From: Piezodorus guildinii
Taxonomy: Eukaryota; Arthropoda; Insecta; Hemiptera; Pentatomidae
Direction of reading: 5' to 3'
Length of the DNA stretch: 64,000 nucleotides
Assembly: GCA_023052935.1 (NCBI GenBank)
Contig: CM041298.1
Coordinates: forward strand, 16,165,371-16,229,370
In this document: positions 21,495 to 32,115 of the stretch, in pieces
Position numbering within the stretch: position 1 is the first letter of the stretch
How the letters are laid out: every line of letters starts with the position of its first letter
The notes under the pieces: model-generated
Database searches by the model: none
Seen by the model: the letters and a program-made list of their open reading frames with translations, nothing else
Told to the model about the DNA's origin: nothing
Position numbers and translations under genes: made by a program

Positions 21495-22435
21495 GAAGAA
21501 TATTATTTGCCCCTTGTACCTACAGTTCAGAATTTATATTATTTTGAATGAAAAAGGTTTGAAACCATTATTTTTTGCCAAATTTGTTTAATTTAATTAA
21601 TCATAAATCCGTCTGCTAATTCAATTTTTTCCTGATTGGAAAAATTAGTAGATTAGAGATTGACATATCCATGATTTATTCTTTTTCCCTGTCAGAGGAG
21701 AATTTACAAGGATTTTTTCTTATAAATAAACTAATTTATTTTTTGTTAAGAACTAATATTTATTATTCATGACTATAGATGGCTCCACTTAGAGAGGCAT
21801 TACATGGTAAGATATTGCGGTGTGTGGTGTGCCGGCCGGAATCGACTGCGCTACCGCACTCTACGGTGGGGGGTCTATGGGGGTCTGTGGGGGAGAGGTG
21901 GTCTTTGGGGGGTCTGTGGGGGGTAGTGGTCTGTTCTCGGCGTGTTTTACTAATATCTGGTCGGTTGAGATAGGTAATTGCACTAGCTGGCGCTATTAGT
22001 GAGAGTAATGATGATGTTACGGACGTATTTTAGATTTTGAAGATTTTTTTTTTATTTCTTACATACGTTTGAACATATGAATAAATTTTGGTATATAGGA
22101 AAAAATTAAATTCATTAGGAAATATAGTCTTGGGTAAAATAACACACACTCGTGTATTACTACACAGAAGGGAGAATCCCAAATATGTCTCACCGTTTTT
22201 GAAGATTTTTTTTTTTTAGTTAAAACTAGACATGAAAAAAAAAAAGTATTTGAAAAATATTAGGGTCAAAGATCCTCAGTAGTGGCGTAAAAAAATCGGA
22301 AAGTGTGTGCCTTGGAGGACCGTAAAACGTGTATTTCCCTTGAAAAATGGAATTCGAAAATTTTCACAATCGCAATACTTTCTCTTACTATATATTTTAT
22401 ATATAGGTAACAGAAAGTAATAAAGCAATTCTATA
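21495..22435. other. Unassigned, with GC-rich core at 21775-22010
   Basis: AT-rich flanks around a G-rich block with TGCGGT and TGTGGT hexamers. 22310-22400 is a degraded S 5' end in reverse (TTCGAAAATTTTCACAATCGC, ACTATATATTTTATATATAGG). No gene supported. Confidence 0.4.
21816..21828 (+). promoter_or_regulatory. Candidate paired RUNX binding sites
   Basis: TGCGGT (21816-21821) and TGTGGT (21823-21828) both match the RUNX consensus YGYGGT and are 1 bp apart, inside a GC-rich island of the RUNX gene's own large intron. Further TGTGGG near-matches follow within 100 bp. Autoregulation is only a hypothesis; hexamers occur by chance. Confidence 0.25.
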
Positions 22436-22950
22436 TTTTTTGAAAGGAATCAAATAAAATAGTAATAAAAGATTTTTGTGCTTTCTGTTAAATTTCCTAG
22501 AACGGATATAATACCTTTTGGAAATCAACGTCTCAATTATTGATGAATTTTAGATATATATTTTGTAATTTTTTGTTATATGTATCGCTTGCGAACTTCA
22601 GTTTCTTAAGACTTTTTGTTTACGCGCGGTAGTTACCACAAACGGACACACACAGATCTTTTTGCGGGACCCTAAATAGTGTACTTCCATTGAAAACTCG
22701 AATTAGAAACTTTTCACGATCGCAATACTTCCCCTTAGACAAATGAAAGTAAAAAGTAAATGAAATTAGAAGTGGTCAGTTTTAAAAAATCCCAAACTCC
22801 TTACCCCAAATGACTAACTCCAGCATTAAGGTGTTTGTCTAAGTCGTAGGAAAGTGAAATACAGTAGTTAAGGATGTTAAAAAACAGTCACTCTAAATTA
22901 TGCATTTCGTACCTTTTTAAATTATGATTTAATGTAAAAATAAGATATAA
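22436..22950 (-). repeat. Degraded S-family pieces and dispersed repeat U
   Basis: 22440-22560 (TACCTTTTGGAAATCAACGTCTCAATT) recurs at 24500-24640 and, inverted, near 24240-24285. 22625-22745 is an S 5' segment in reverse (AGTTACCACA, TTTTTGCGGGACCCTAAAT, TTTTCACGATCGCAATACTTCC). Both are old. Confidence 0.55.
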
Positions 22951-23490
22951 TGTTACGGGATACGGGGTGTGAGAAATGAACTACTCCAGTTTACAAATTA
23001 CAAATATTTATTAAATACAAAATGTACAAATATAAAGGGATTACTAACCACTATAGTTACAATAATAATTGAATTACTAGCTTAACTACTAAACAGTATA
23101 CTTACATATAAGATGAGGTGTTCCTAACTATTAAATTACTTACGTAAACTTACACAATCTACTAGACTTATTCTAAAACTTACAACTATAAATTATATAT
23201 AAACTACAGTCTTCTAATTTCCCACCGACCGGTTATCACAGTACTGATACACAGTTTCACTACACTGTCACGAACTGTTCACTGATACATCACTGATACT
23301 TGTTGAGCCGGATTAAGACTGACTGACCCAGGCGTAGTGGACCGGTATTTGTACCACCACCGAATATTCTAGACACGGCGGGCAGGTAGGGGCCGTTCTA
23401 GGTACTTCGAGGACCGTCCAGGCCCAGAAGTCTCTAGCCCCATCTGGGCCATTCTAGGCGTGGTATACTGTCATTGTCTTGACCGTAGCA
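22951..23490 (-). mobile_element. Solo LTR with 4-bp TSD
   Basis: Ends TGTTACGG and CCGTAGCA form an inverted TG..CA terminus, flanked by ATAA at 22947-22950 and 23491-23494. On the minus strand the GC-rich part comes first and an AATAAA signal lies about 60 bp before the end, as expected for U3-R-U5. Length 540 bp. No internal gag/pol or second LTR is nearby, so it is a recombination remnant. The 4-bp duplication fits Ty3/Gypsy-type elements; the clade is inferred. Confidence 0.75.
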
Positions 23491-23498
23491 ATAAAATA

Positions 23499-23592
23499 AA
23501 TTTCATCGACAAATCCTAAGACCATCTGCCGGGTTTAAACTCGTTACCTGGGGCATAAATGGCTGTTATGCTAGTCACTACGCCACAGGTGA
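23499..23592 (-). mobile_element. SINE1, 5' head fragment
   Basis: The reverse complement reads CTGTGGCGTAGTGACTAGC (box A region) to GAGTTTAAACCCGGCAGATGG (box B region). The body is missing; old copy. Confidence 0.6.
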
Positions 23593-23594
23593 AC

Positions 23595-24225
23595 CTAATT
23601 ATTATATTATATCATTGTCTACTCCTATTTTCCTTTGTTCTAAGATGTCGCACCCCGCTCCCCTTCTTACTTGGGATCTGTTGGAAGTAAAATATTGAAG
23701 TACATTTCGCGACAGTTGACAGTTGGTTTTTTTCTTTTTCCCCTCCTCGTTTTCCGGCCCAGATGCTCCCCCTAGTCTTTCCTCGCCGTGGATATCCTTC
23801 GTGTTCGCAGTTGACTAACTCGGTCGAGGAAGGGTGTGAAGCGTCTCCCGCCGGGACCGGACAATGGCCGCTCACACTTTAATTGCTCACACAATTCTAT
23901 TTTGTTCGGAGGAGATGATGGGAAGGAGGGGGCGAAAGGGAGAGAAAGGGTGGGAGGGAGAGAAGAAGGGAAAACGTAGGGTCTGTAATTTGGCTGGTCT
24001 CATTAGTACCGCCTTTCACCACCTGGTGGCGCTCGGGTGTAGTTACCGCTCTACCATTTAATTATTATTATTATTTTTTTTTTTTATTCCTTTTAGAATT
24101 CATTTATCCTAAAATAAGTAAATATTAGCATTATTGAATTAATAGACATCCATAATTATTATTGATTAAATAAAAAAAAAAGTTACATCATTTATATCTT
24201 CTCCCTTCTGGGATGTTTATCAAGC
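23595..24225. other. Unique GC-rich intronic island
   Basis: 23640-24055 has about even base composition with a purine-rich run (23910-23975) and no repeat match. It includes CCACCTGGTGGCGCTC at 24019-24034, which partly resembles a CTCF/insulator core. Short frames on both strands (87 and 65 codons) lack splice support. Candidate regulatory DNA only. Confidence 0.4.
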
Positions 24226-24639
24226 TGCAAAATTACTAATGAATTCAATAATTGAGACGTTGATTTCCAAAAAGTACTAAAGGACATTTTTTACAAAATT
24301 GATTTTTTGACATATTTATATTCTCCTCATTGAGTTTTATTTACATCTTAAATTTGGTTGTATTTAATGAACACTCATGTCCTTTAATATCGTGATTTAT
24401 AAATGCTATTAATTTCTTAAGATACTTATTACACATTTATTTTCATTCCAAATCATAACAGAACATTTCATTTCATAACTTTAATATGGTTTTATTAATA
24501 TAGTAAAGAAATAATTCTAGATTTTAATGCGAAAAGAACCAAATTAGCTAGTTTAATAATATAGTAATGAGAGATTTTCGCGCTTCCTGTAAAATTCCCC
24601 AGAATGGATATAGTACCTTTTGGAAATCAACGTCTCAAT

Positions 24640-24921
24640 TGAAATGTCACAATTCCATGACCGGTGCAAACTTTGGAGAATTCTAATTAACCAGGACAAA
24701 TCCCAACATATTACTTATACCCTTCGACATAACACCTGCCCGCCAGTATATCTTGACAACATCCTAATTCCACAGACAGACACAGTAAAATATCTGGGCT
24801 TGACATTCGACAGAAGAATGACATGGGGCCCACACATCAAGAACAAACAGATAACGCTAAACAAAAGACTAAAACTTTTATACTCACTACTCTCAGGACG
24901 TTCAAAATTAAAACTAAAAAA
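24640..24921 (+). pseudogene. LINE-C reverse transcriptase, 5' part (split by S)
   Basis: Encodes CKLWRILINQDKSQHITYTL, then VKYLGLTFDRRMTWGPHIK and LKLLYSLLSGRSKLKLK, matching the region after the YADD box in LINE-A/B but clearly a third subfamily. The frame is open until the S insertion at 24922. The part continues at 25624 after S; joined, RT alignment length is restored (see findings). Confidence 0.8.
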
Positions 24922-25623
24922 TCTGGTGCGGGCAACACACGACTTTCACTTACCTCCAATTTTAAAATCAATGAAAGAATTTTCAAATACAGTTAGAGAT
25001 AAAAATACGTCAAATTATTATGGAATTAATCAAATTTAATTTATATAGAAACATGTGTTTTATTAAAAAATCAATTATATTATTATCTTAAATAATCAGT
25101 AAGTTTTATCTTATTTTCATCACTCCCTATTAACTTTTAAAAGCTTGTGTATGATATGATAATTTTTTTTGAATCTACAAAATTAAAGGTACTTTAAGGG
25201 AAGAAAATTTAAAATATCGGCATTTAAGCCCTGTCAGACTATTTTTATCTAAATAAAACCTACGTGATATTAAAGCCCATTAAATTTAACATCGATATAG
25301 CGAGTTTAATCAAAATCGTCGGAACCGTTTTTGAGAAAATCGAAAAAAGGTGCAAAATGCATGGTATAAAGTGCCTCTTCTGGTAGGCTCATATTTATGA
25401 AAAAAGTTTTGTCTCGTCTCGGGCGTATAGTTGTCTTAAATATGAAATTTCAGTTTCATAGGACTTACCGTTTCCGCCCGGGAGTTACCACACACAGACC
25501 TTTTTGCGGGACTTGGTTATTTGGAATCAGGGGACCCTAAAACGTGTATTTCCGTTGAAAACTGGAATTCGAAAATTTTCACGATCGCAATACTTCCCCT
25601 TACTATATATAGTAAGTGAAAGT
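24922..25623 (-). mobile_element. Family S repeat inserted in LINE-C
   Basis: Minus orientation: TCTGGTGCGGGCAACACACG at left and ACTATATATAGTAAGTGAAAGT at right. Internally ~200 bp shorter than full length, lacking the CCGTTGGAAAGCTAAAG block. A-runs flank both sides, and no duplication of the LINE target is present. Confidence 0.85.
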
Positions 25624-25965
25624 AAAAATAAACTAAACACTTACACTTACCTACTTACTGAAGCCTATTTGGACTTACGCCTCAAAGATATACGGGACTG
25701 CCAAGACACACATACGCAAAATTCAAATTTTTCAATCCAAAACTTTCAGAACAATCACAAACTGACCATGGTACGTTAGCAAGACTACTTTACATACAGA
25801 CCTTCACATGCCAACAGTCAACGAACAGATTCGGACCCTCTACAAACGTTTTCACAACAACTTACACGGACATACTAACAATCTAATACGAAGCCACAAG
25901 TAACATGCCGGAAAATACTCGCAGAAGACTGGAAAGAAGCTGGATGAGGGACCTTCTAAGCTAAA
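25624..25965 (+). pseudogene. LINE-C reverse transcriptase, 3' part
   Basis: Continues the LINE: NKL, TYTYLLKPIWTY, KIYGTAKTHIRKIQIFQSKT, then HADLHMPTVNEQIRTLYKRF-like sequence to RRLERSWMRDLLS-stop near 25962. Stops at internal positions show it is dead. It ends with the same Arg-rich/RDLL tail as LINE-A and B. The 3' UTR is not clearly delimited. Confidence 0.75.
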
Positions 25966-26154
25966 TCCGTAATAGGAAGCACGCCAGGAAGAGGTACCGC
26001 TGGACATCTCTCCATCATGTCTACCACGCCAAATATCATTCCTTCATCATCACATTCGCTGATTGTCAATCATTTATTGACAGGTGTGAATGAAAACATT
26101 TTAAGATAAAAAAAGAAAAAAAATATTTAATATTATACTTTCACTAATGTGTGA

Positions 26155-26432
26155 ATTGTTTTTTGTTTATTTATTAAACGTCACTTTATGCTACTGTGGC
26201 TTATCGGACGATGCTACAATGGGGGTCCTAAATTTTCCCTATCCAGGTTTAATTAGGATAGGGATCTTTAACGAGTACCTGACATCTCACATGCTTGGAA
26301 CAACCTTTTTACTTACCCTCCGAAGGATGGCGTAAAAAAGGTTTTTAAAATCATAGGACCACCTACTGGTTTGAATCTGCGACCTTGGGTATAGAAAGCT
26401 GTTATGCTAGCCACTACACCCCAGGTCTCATG
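26155..26432 (-). mobile_element. SINE1, nearly full length
   Basis: Minus-strand SINE: head TGGTGTAGTGGCTAGC at right (box A), TTCAAACC-like box B, the GTCCTAGGA... body, CCATCCTTCGGAGGG, and 3' tail GACGTTTAATAAATAAAC at left. Moderately diverged from the young copies. Confidence 0.7.
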
Positions 26433-26559
26433 TTTCAAGATACGTAGAACCCGAATAACGAATAAAAATTCTAGACAGAATATTAAATTCCCTACAAAAC
26501 AAAAAAAAAAAAATTAAAAACGTTTTGAAATTAGCAATGGTTATTGGCCATTTTCCATT

Positions 26560-26885
26560 GATTAATTTGTTACTGTTTCGTTCTGAAATTAATAAATTAC
26601 CTGAAATAATGTTTTTTAAAGAAAACGTTATTTTAACAGTGAAGAATAACTCCGGAACCAGCTTAGTCTCAATCGCCGGATTCATATGAATTATACACAT
26701 CGTATATAAGTGTAATAAGTATAAATTATTATTACATAATTTTTCACCCTGACCCTTTTGACATATTTCTTTGTAAACATTGTGAAAAACGAATTTTTCC
26801 ATTTTTGAAAATTCATATACATAAAAACACTATGTTCTCAAGATCGTAATTTTTTCAAAAGTAAGCTATGTAAGAAAAAATAATA
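26560..26885 (-). repeat. Dispersed repeat T, copy 2
   Basis: Reverse match to 11930-12260 (AACGTTATTTTAACA, CCGGAACCAGCTTAGTCTCAA). A 124-codon minus frame (26802-26428) spans it and shows no domain. Confidence 0.5.
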
Positions 26886-26887
26886 AT

Positions 26888-27076
26888 ATGTGAGTCTCAC
26901 TTCCTTTATATACTTTTAACCCTCTAAAATTCTCGTTTTCTATTGATTTTTGATGGTTTTTTAAACTACTTTCTTTACTGTGGTTTAAAAAAAAACAAAC
27001 TAAAACCATCGAATATTAATAAAAAACGAGAATTTTAGAGGGTAAGAAATATATAAGGGAAATGAGACTCACATTT
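26888..27076. mobile_element. Small inverted-repeat element (~70-bp arms)
   Basis: GTGAGTCTCACTTCCTTTATATA...CCCTCTAAAATTCTCGTTTT at left pairs with AAAACGAGAATTTTAGAGGG...TATATAAGGGAAATGAGACTCAC at right, around a ~45-bp centre. No coding. MITE-like; target duplication unclear. Confidence 0.65.
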
Positions 27077-27109
27077 GATTATTTTAAACGACTTTCTTTA
27101 CTATTTAAG

Positions 27110-27448
27110 GAGCGGTGTGGTCTAGTGGATTGAGCGCTAGTCTGCTAGGCTCCGGGTCCTGGGTTCGAATCCCGGGAATGACAGAATATTATTTATTCTG
27201 TTAATTCAGTCGGGGGGGACGAACCTAGGGTATGGAGGATCTCCTGGGGCAGACCCAGCCTCTATAAAGTGGGTACCCAAAATCATTGGGGAAAAACCTG
27301 GCGGCCGAGCGTGATTTTTTAAGTTTAACCTCATTGCACTGCCGTTGGCCTAAAAACAGTACTAATCTCTATATGTACTGAGCCCAAGACCCTTCATATG
27401 TTGTAGTGGTACAGGTTTCTTTTTTTTTTTTTTTTTTTTCTTTTTTTC
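27110..27448 (+). mobile_element. SINE2 (tRNA-derived) with 11-bp TSD
   Basis: The head has box A (GTGGTCTAGTGGATTGAGCG) and box B (GGTTCGAATCCC) at tRNA spacing, then a ~250-bp unrelated body with a T-rich 3' tail (27419-27447). The duplication TACTATTTAAG is exact at 27099-27109 and 27449-27459. Not a functional tRNA gene: no matching acceptor stem closes it. Confidence 0.85.
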
Positions 27449-27466
27449 TACTATTTAAGTAATAAG

Positions 27467-28599
27467 AACCAGCAATGTCATCGTGTGGTGGACGTTGTCT
27501 CGTCTTCATTGGAGCGCGGATTGTACTGCACGGGAGCCTTTCTCGGTGTAGAACAGGCCTTTGACCGAGTGTGGCACCCGGAATGGTACCACAACAAACT
27601 TCGTAAATTCCTTCCACCTACATACTTCCTCATTATCCAGTAGGTCCTTCAAAGTAAATCATAATAATTCCTATTCATCCCTTTTTAATTAGTATGCAGG
27701 TGTTCCTCAAGGCAGTATTTTAGGACCCATACTTTACACAGTTTATACATTTGATATCCCATCCCATCCTAGCACTTTCCTTTCTACCTATGATGATGAC
27801 ACTTGTGTGTTATCAGTCAACAACGATCCAATTATTGCCTCCAAAACTCTTCAATCCCATATCATAGACCTTGAAGTATGGTGTCAGAATTGGAGAATAA
27901 AAATAAATTCCAATAAATCCCACCAAATAACCTTCACCCTTCGTCGTAAACCTATGACAACCTGCCCAACAGTATCATTTAATAACACTCCTCTTGTCCC
28001 AGTTGAACCGATCCGATACCTAGGACTGCACCTGGACAAACGTCTCACTTGGAACCCTCATACAAGACTGAAAAGACAAGAAACTGCTCGACGTTTTCGA
28101 CTACTTCAACACTTATTGGACAAACGCTCAAACCTTCCACTTAAGTACAAAAGACACATCTACATGACTATCATAAGACCAATATGGACTTACGGAGTAG
28201 AGATTTGGGGCTCTACTAAACCATCAAATTCAAATCCAACATCCTTCAAAAAATCCTCAATGCTCCTTATTTTGTCACAAATAAACTCATCCATAAAGAC
28301 CTTAATATTCCCTTTGTTGCTGACTTGGCCCGAACCAGGTACCACTCCTTTCATGACAAACTCCATTCCCACTCTAACCCGCTAGTTTCAATCCTTGCTT
28401 CCTCTACAATCCCTGATAATCCTCCGAGACGTCTGAAAAGAAGATGGCCCTGAGACCTTCTTGTTTAACATAGTCTTTGGGGAGCTGCCAATGGGTAGTA
28501 TCCCTACACATGAATCATGTCAACTTATCTTGTATCACATTTACTAAATGTATTTTATTATACAGTTGTAAATAGCAATAAATATATTTAAAAAAAAAA
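27467..28599 (+). mobile_element. Jockey-type LINE-A with 10-bp TSD
   Basis: 5'-truncated inside RT: FLGVEQAFDRVWH (motif A, normally FLDV, so a catalytic Asp is replaced by Gly), KLRKFLPPTYFLIIQ-stop, then a frameshift, QAGVPQGSIL-like, YDDDTCVLSV (27792), WCQNWRIKINSNKSHQITFTL. It is open as 192 codons (27807-28385) after another shift, then NPPRRLKRRWP-stop, 3' UTR and poly(A). The duplication AAGTAATAAG is at 27457-27466 and 28600-28609. It inserted right at the downstream edge of SINE2, so it is younger than that SINE. Confidence 0.88.
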
Positions 28600-28822
28600 A
28601 AGTAATAAGTTGTGAGGACAAAATTATAAAACATGCTCTTATGTGATTGTTAGTTTTTCGTTTTGATTTTATGTCTAAAAAAATACAAGAATTAGAAAGA
28701 TTTAGTAAAAAATCATGAAAATCAAAATTTCAAATGGATTGACCCATATACAAACATAATATTATAAGTACTAATAATAAGATGATAAGTGTGAAATTAA
28801 AATTTAGAAGTAATTAGAAGTG

Positions 28823-28857
<35 letters not shown>

Positions 28858-30495
28858 AACGTACAATCAGTGAGCCATGTAAAATATTTTTAACACGACT
28901 GACTCCCGATTACTTCCAACTATTAACATTTCAACAGTCGACCATAGACATAGACACAAACTGATCTCATCAGTCATACTTAACGGAGACCAATGGCCGC
29001 CTTCGAAGTGTGACCTTCTTACAAAATATTTTTCAAAATTTGATGAATTTGTGGACCGGGTGGACTACAAAGTAAATAAAGTAAAAATTAATAACGAGTT
29101 ATTGCCTGTTGCTATTTCTCTAATTCTACAATTTATTTACTTTGACCGTTACTAATACTAGTCAATTAGTTAGTTAGTTTGTATTATTTTGTTAAGTAGT
29201 TATAACAAATGAATTATGACAAATGAATTTGTTGCTGGTTTCTTTGTTTAGTCAATTAGTTAGTATTATTTTGTTAATTCGTTATAACAAATGATTAATT
29301 TATCAGTTTATATTTATTAGTTTTATTTACCAGCTATTATTATACATTTTTTTATATTCTGTAACTTAATGTTCTGTAACATAATTTATATTATGTAATA
29401 AAAATACGCGTTGTATCGCAAGATGGTACGGGTAGAAATAAATACACCCATTGCAGGGTTACTGTAATGAGGAAAACCGAAAAGGATCATTATTGAAAAT
29501 AATAAATTAAAATAAATACCATAATAATTTTTATTTGATGAAATCTTATTTCAGACTATTTTAAAAAAGGAAAGAAAAAAAAAATCTGCTACCGTAATCT
29601 GTTTCAGGGGCCTGCTAAAGGTTGAGTTTTAATGTAGTGAAAGTGTGAAGGAGGGCTTGTAGCCAGGGAGCGGTGACAATTTAGGGGGAGAAGACACGTG
29701 TTAGGTGTATAGGGGATAATTGGGTTAGGGGAAGGTCCGCCAGGGGTCGCGTATGCTCCCGCTAGGCCAAATCAAATTTTAGCGGCGGCGCTGTCGCAGG
29801 AAAAGGAGAAGAAGAAGAAGAAGGAGAAGGAAGAGAAAGGAGGAAAGAAGAGTGGGGGTGGCGCGGGACGGTGGAGGGGGGTGATGTGGCGGGGGTGGGG
29901 GGTCCTGTGGGTTGCGGAGAGCCAATGAGGGACGCCGCACCCCCACCACGCCCCCCTCTAACCCCCTTCTCCCCCTCCTTGCACCTACATATGACGCCAA
30001 ACACAATAACCTCTCCCCCACTTCCTTTACTACTACACAGGCCAAACTAATTACATTCTTCCTTTGGCAATTTTCCTAAAATTGGCTTCTTATTGCCCCC
30101 ACCCTGGGTCAGATTAATCGATTCTTTACAACCCGATACTTATCGAACCCCTCTTTTACTTATGACTGCGTGGGTTCCACGAGTCGACTCCTTGTTCCTC
30201 AGAAAGCTCACACCCTTAAACTAAGATTCCCTGCAGTTGTTAAGCAAGATTTACATCACATCGTTTAGCTTTATAAACTTTTCAGATCCTTACCTGTTTT
30301 TTTTTTTTAACTTATTTATGATTGTCTTTTCTTTTTGTACACGTATACGTCTTTGGTTTTGGGCCTTTAATTTTTTTATTTTTAATAACGCTTTTTTCAC
30401 TCTTAAAATTTCGACAGTTTTGACATTCTCTAGTTCTTTTTGTGTTGTTCGCATTGAAAATTTGATTTCCTTGTTCGAAATTGAATACATAAAAA
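28600..30495. other. Unassigned, with GC-rich block at 29630-30240
   Basis: 28610-29600 is AT-rich with a (TA)n tract (28825-28856) and TTAGT-type local repeats. 29640-30060 is strongly G/A-rich on plus, giving low-complexity frames on minus (80 and 88 codons, Pro/Ser/Gly-rich) that I do not accept as genes. 30060-30240 is non-repetitive. Confidence 0.4.
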
Positions 30496-30575
30496 TCTGG
30501 TGTGCGCAACACACGACTTTCACTTACCTCCGTTGTTAAAATCAATATAAGAATTTTTAAATACTGTTGGGATGA
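30496..30575 (-). mobile_element. Family S end fragment
   Basis: TCTGGTGTGCGCAACACACG, ACTTTCACTTACCTCC, then ~40 bp of S before it is lost. Confidence 0.7.
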
Positions 30576-30908
30576 GTGACATTAAAACGAAATAAGAGAA
30601 TGTAGACTCCATCCCGTTTCGAAAAGGGCCGGTCCTGAGTACTTAATCATTAAAATAAAAAAAAAAAAGGTAATATTAAATAAAAAGATAAAATTGAAAG
30701 TAAACAAAATAAATAAAAGTTTAATAAAAAAAATATGAGGAAAATTTACAAAAAAAAAAAAAATATATATATATAAAAATACCAGTTGATTTAAAAAAAA
30801 AAAAAAAAAATCTTCTATTAACGTAACTGTAAAAAAAATAATTTCTAAAATTGGGTTAGTAGGTTAGTCTTACTACTAATGGTACAAAAAATGAATTAAT
30901 ATAATAAG

Positions 30909-30964
<56 letters not shown>

Positions 30965-30995
30965 AGAAATTAATTCATCGACCCTTTTTTTATAT
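30576..30995. other. A-rich low complexity and (TA)n
   Basis: A-runs at 30655-30810 and a (TA)n tract at 30911-30962. No gene. Confidence 0.6.
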
Positions 30996-31360
30996 TATAA
31001 TTTTGTTTTAAATAATTCGGGTTTTGGGCCATTAAACCAATACTCCTTCTTAATTTTCTTTATTTTGACGTTTCGATCCTCCGTCCATGAATACACATAG
31101 GATCCTTTTCACTGCAACAAAGAATTTTATTGAGCACCGGCACACCACTCAGGCTAACACAAGGCACAGAGTAACACTTATAACAGGCTAACACTCTGTG
31201 CCCTGTGTTAGCCTGAGTGGTGTGCCGGTGCTCAATAAAATTCTTTGTTGCAGTGAAAAGGATCCTATGTGTATTCATGGACGGAGGATCGAAACGTCAA
31301 AATAAAGAAAATTAAGAAGGAGTATTGGTTTAATGGCCCAAAACCCGAATTATTTAAAAC

Positions 31361-31369
<9 letters not shown>
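30996..31369. mobile_element. 374-bp near-perfect hairpin element between (TA)n tracts
   Basis: The arms (about 175 bp each) are almost identical: TATAATTTTGTTTTAAATAA, GGGTTTTGGGCCATTAAACC, TTGACGTTTCGATCCTCCGT, and the CAGGCTAACAC block near the centre (about 31170-31195). Bounded by (TA)n at 30911-30962 on one side and 31366-31446 on the other. Each arm has a GGATCGAAACGTC block like the 3' half of a hammerhead core, but CTGANGA is not clear. No protein evident. Confidence 0.82.
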
Positions 31370-31446
<77 letters not shown>

Positions 31447-31450
<4 letters not shown>

Positions 31451-31778
31451 TGATCAGTTCTCGACTGTTGATAATTTAAGTTTGTGTTGTTCTTAGGTTT
31501 CAGTCAATGAATAAACAATTTTATCTATGCGACGTTTCGAGAATTTATTGTTCTGTTCTTAGGTTTCAGTCAATGAATAAACAATTTTATCTATGCGACG
31601 TTTCGAGAATTTATTGTTCTCATAATCATGCCTTAACAGTGGAAAAAAAAAAAACAGAACATTAATATTATTATACAATAATTAATATATGATGTTATTG
31701 TTAGAGATATAAAAAAGAGTACATTGAACAATGAATATTAATACAGTATATATCTATGTACTACAGTATCTATCTATG

Positions 31779-31829
<51 letters not shown>

Positions 31830-32083
31830 CTAATATATATCTATATAATACAGTATCTATCTATGTAATATCTATGTACCTACTGTATTAATATTCATTG
31901 TTCAATGTACTCTTTTTTATATCTCTAACAATAACATCATATATTAATTATTGTATAATAATATTAATGTTCTGTTTTTTTTTCCACTGTTAAGGCATGA
32001 TTATGAGAACAATAAATTCTCGAAACGTCGCATAGATAAAATTGTTTATTCATTGAGTGAAACCTAAGAACAACACAAACTTA
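31447..32083. mobile_element. Family P fold-back copy with tandem 70-bp duplication
   Basis: Left arm TTGTTTGATCAGTTCTCGAC...TTTGTGTTGTTCTTAGG, ATGCGACGTTTCGAGAATTT, CATGCCTTAACAGTGG, TACATTGAACAATGAATATT. The right arm mirrors this from 31875 to 32083. The centre (31745-31870) is itself built of TATCTATGTA repeats and (TA)n. In the left arm the segment from TTCTTAGGTTTCAG to TTATTGTTCT is present twice in direct order (31489-31625). (TA)n tracts lie on both outer sides. Confidence 0.8.
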
Positions 32084-32115
32084 TATATATATATAATATA
32101 TATATATATATATAG

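Noticed and set aside
21779..21973. 64-codon open frame and a possible micro-exon (acceptor ATAG, donor GTAAGA)
   Set aside because: Joined in the RUNX phase it meets a stop at once (GGC TCC ACT TAG), and the rest is G-rich low complexity.
24905..25636. 8-bp duplication AAACTAAA flanking the S insertion, as for a hAT element
   Set aside because: RT alignment with LINE-A and LINE-B shows that both copies belong to the LINE sequence.
27110..27185. A genuine tRNA gene
   Set aside because: Box A and B are present but no acceptor stem closes, and the unit has a SINE body, tail and TSD.
29762..30045. Pro/Ser/Gly-rich minus-strand frames
   Set aside because: They arise from a purine-rich low-complexity run; overlapping frames are equally open and there are no splice or start signals.
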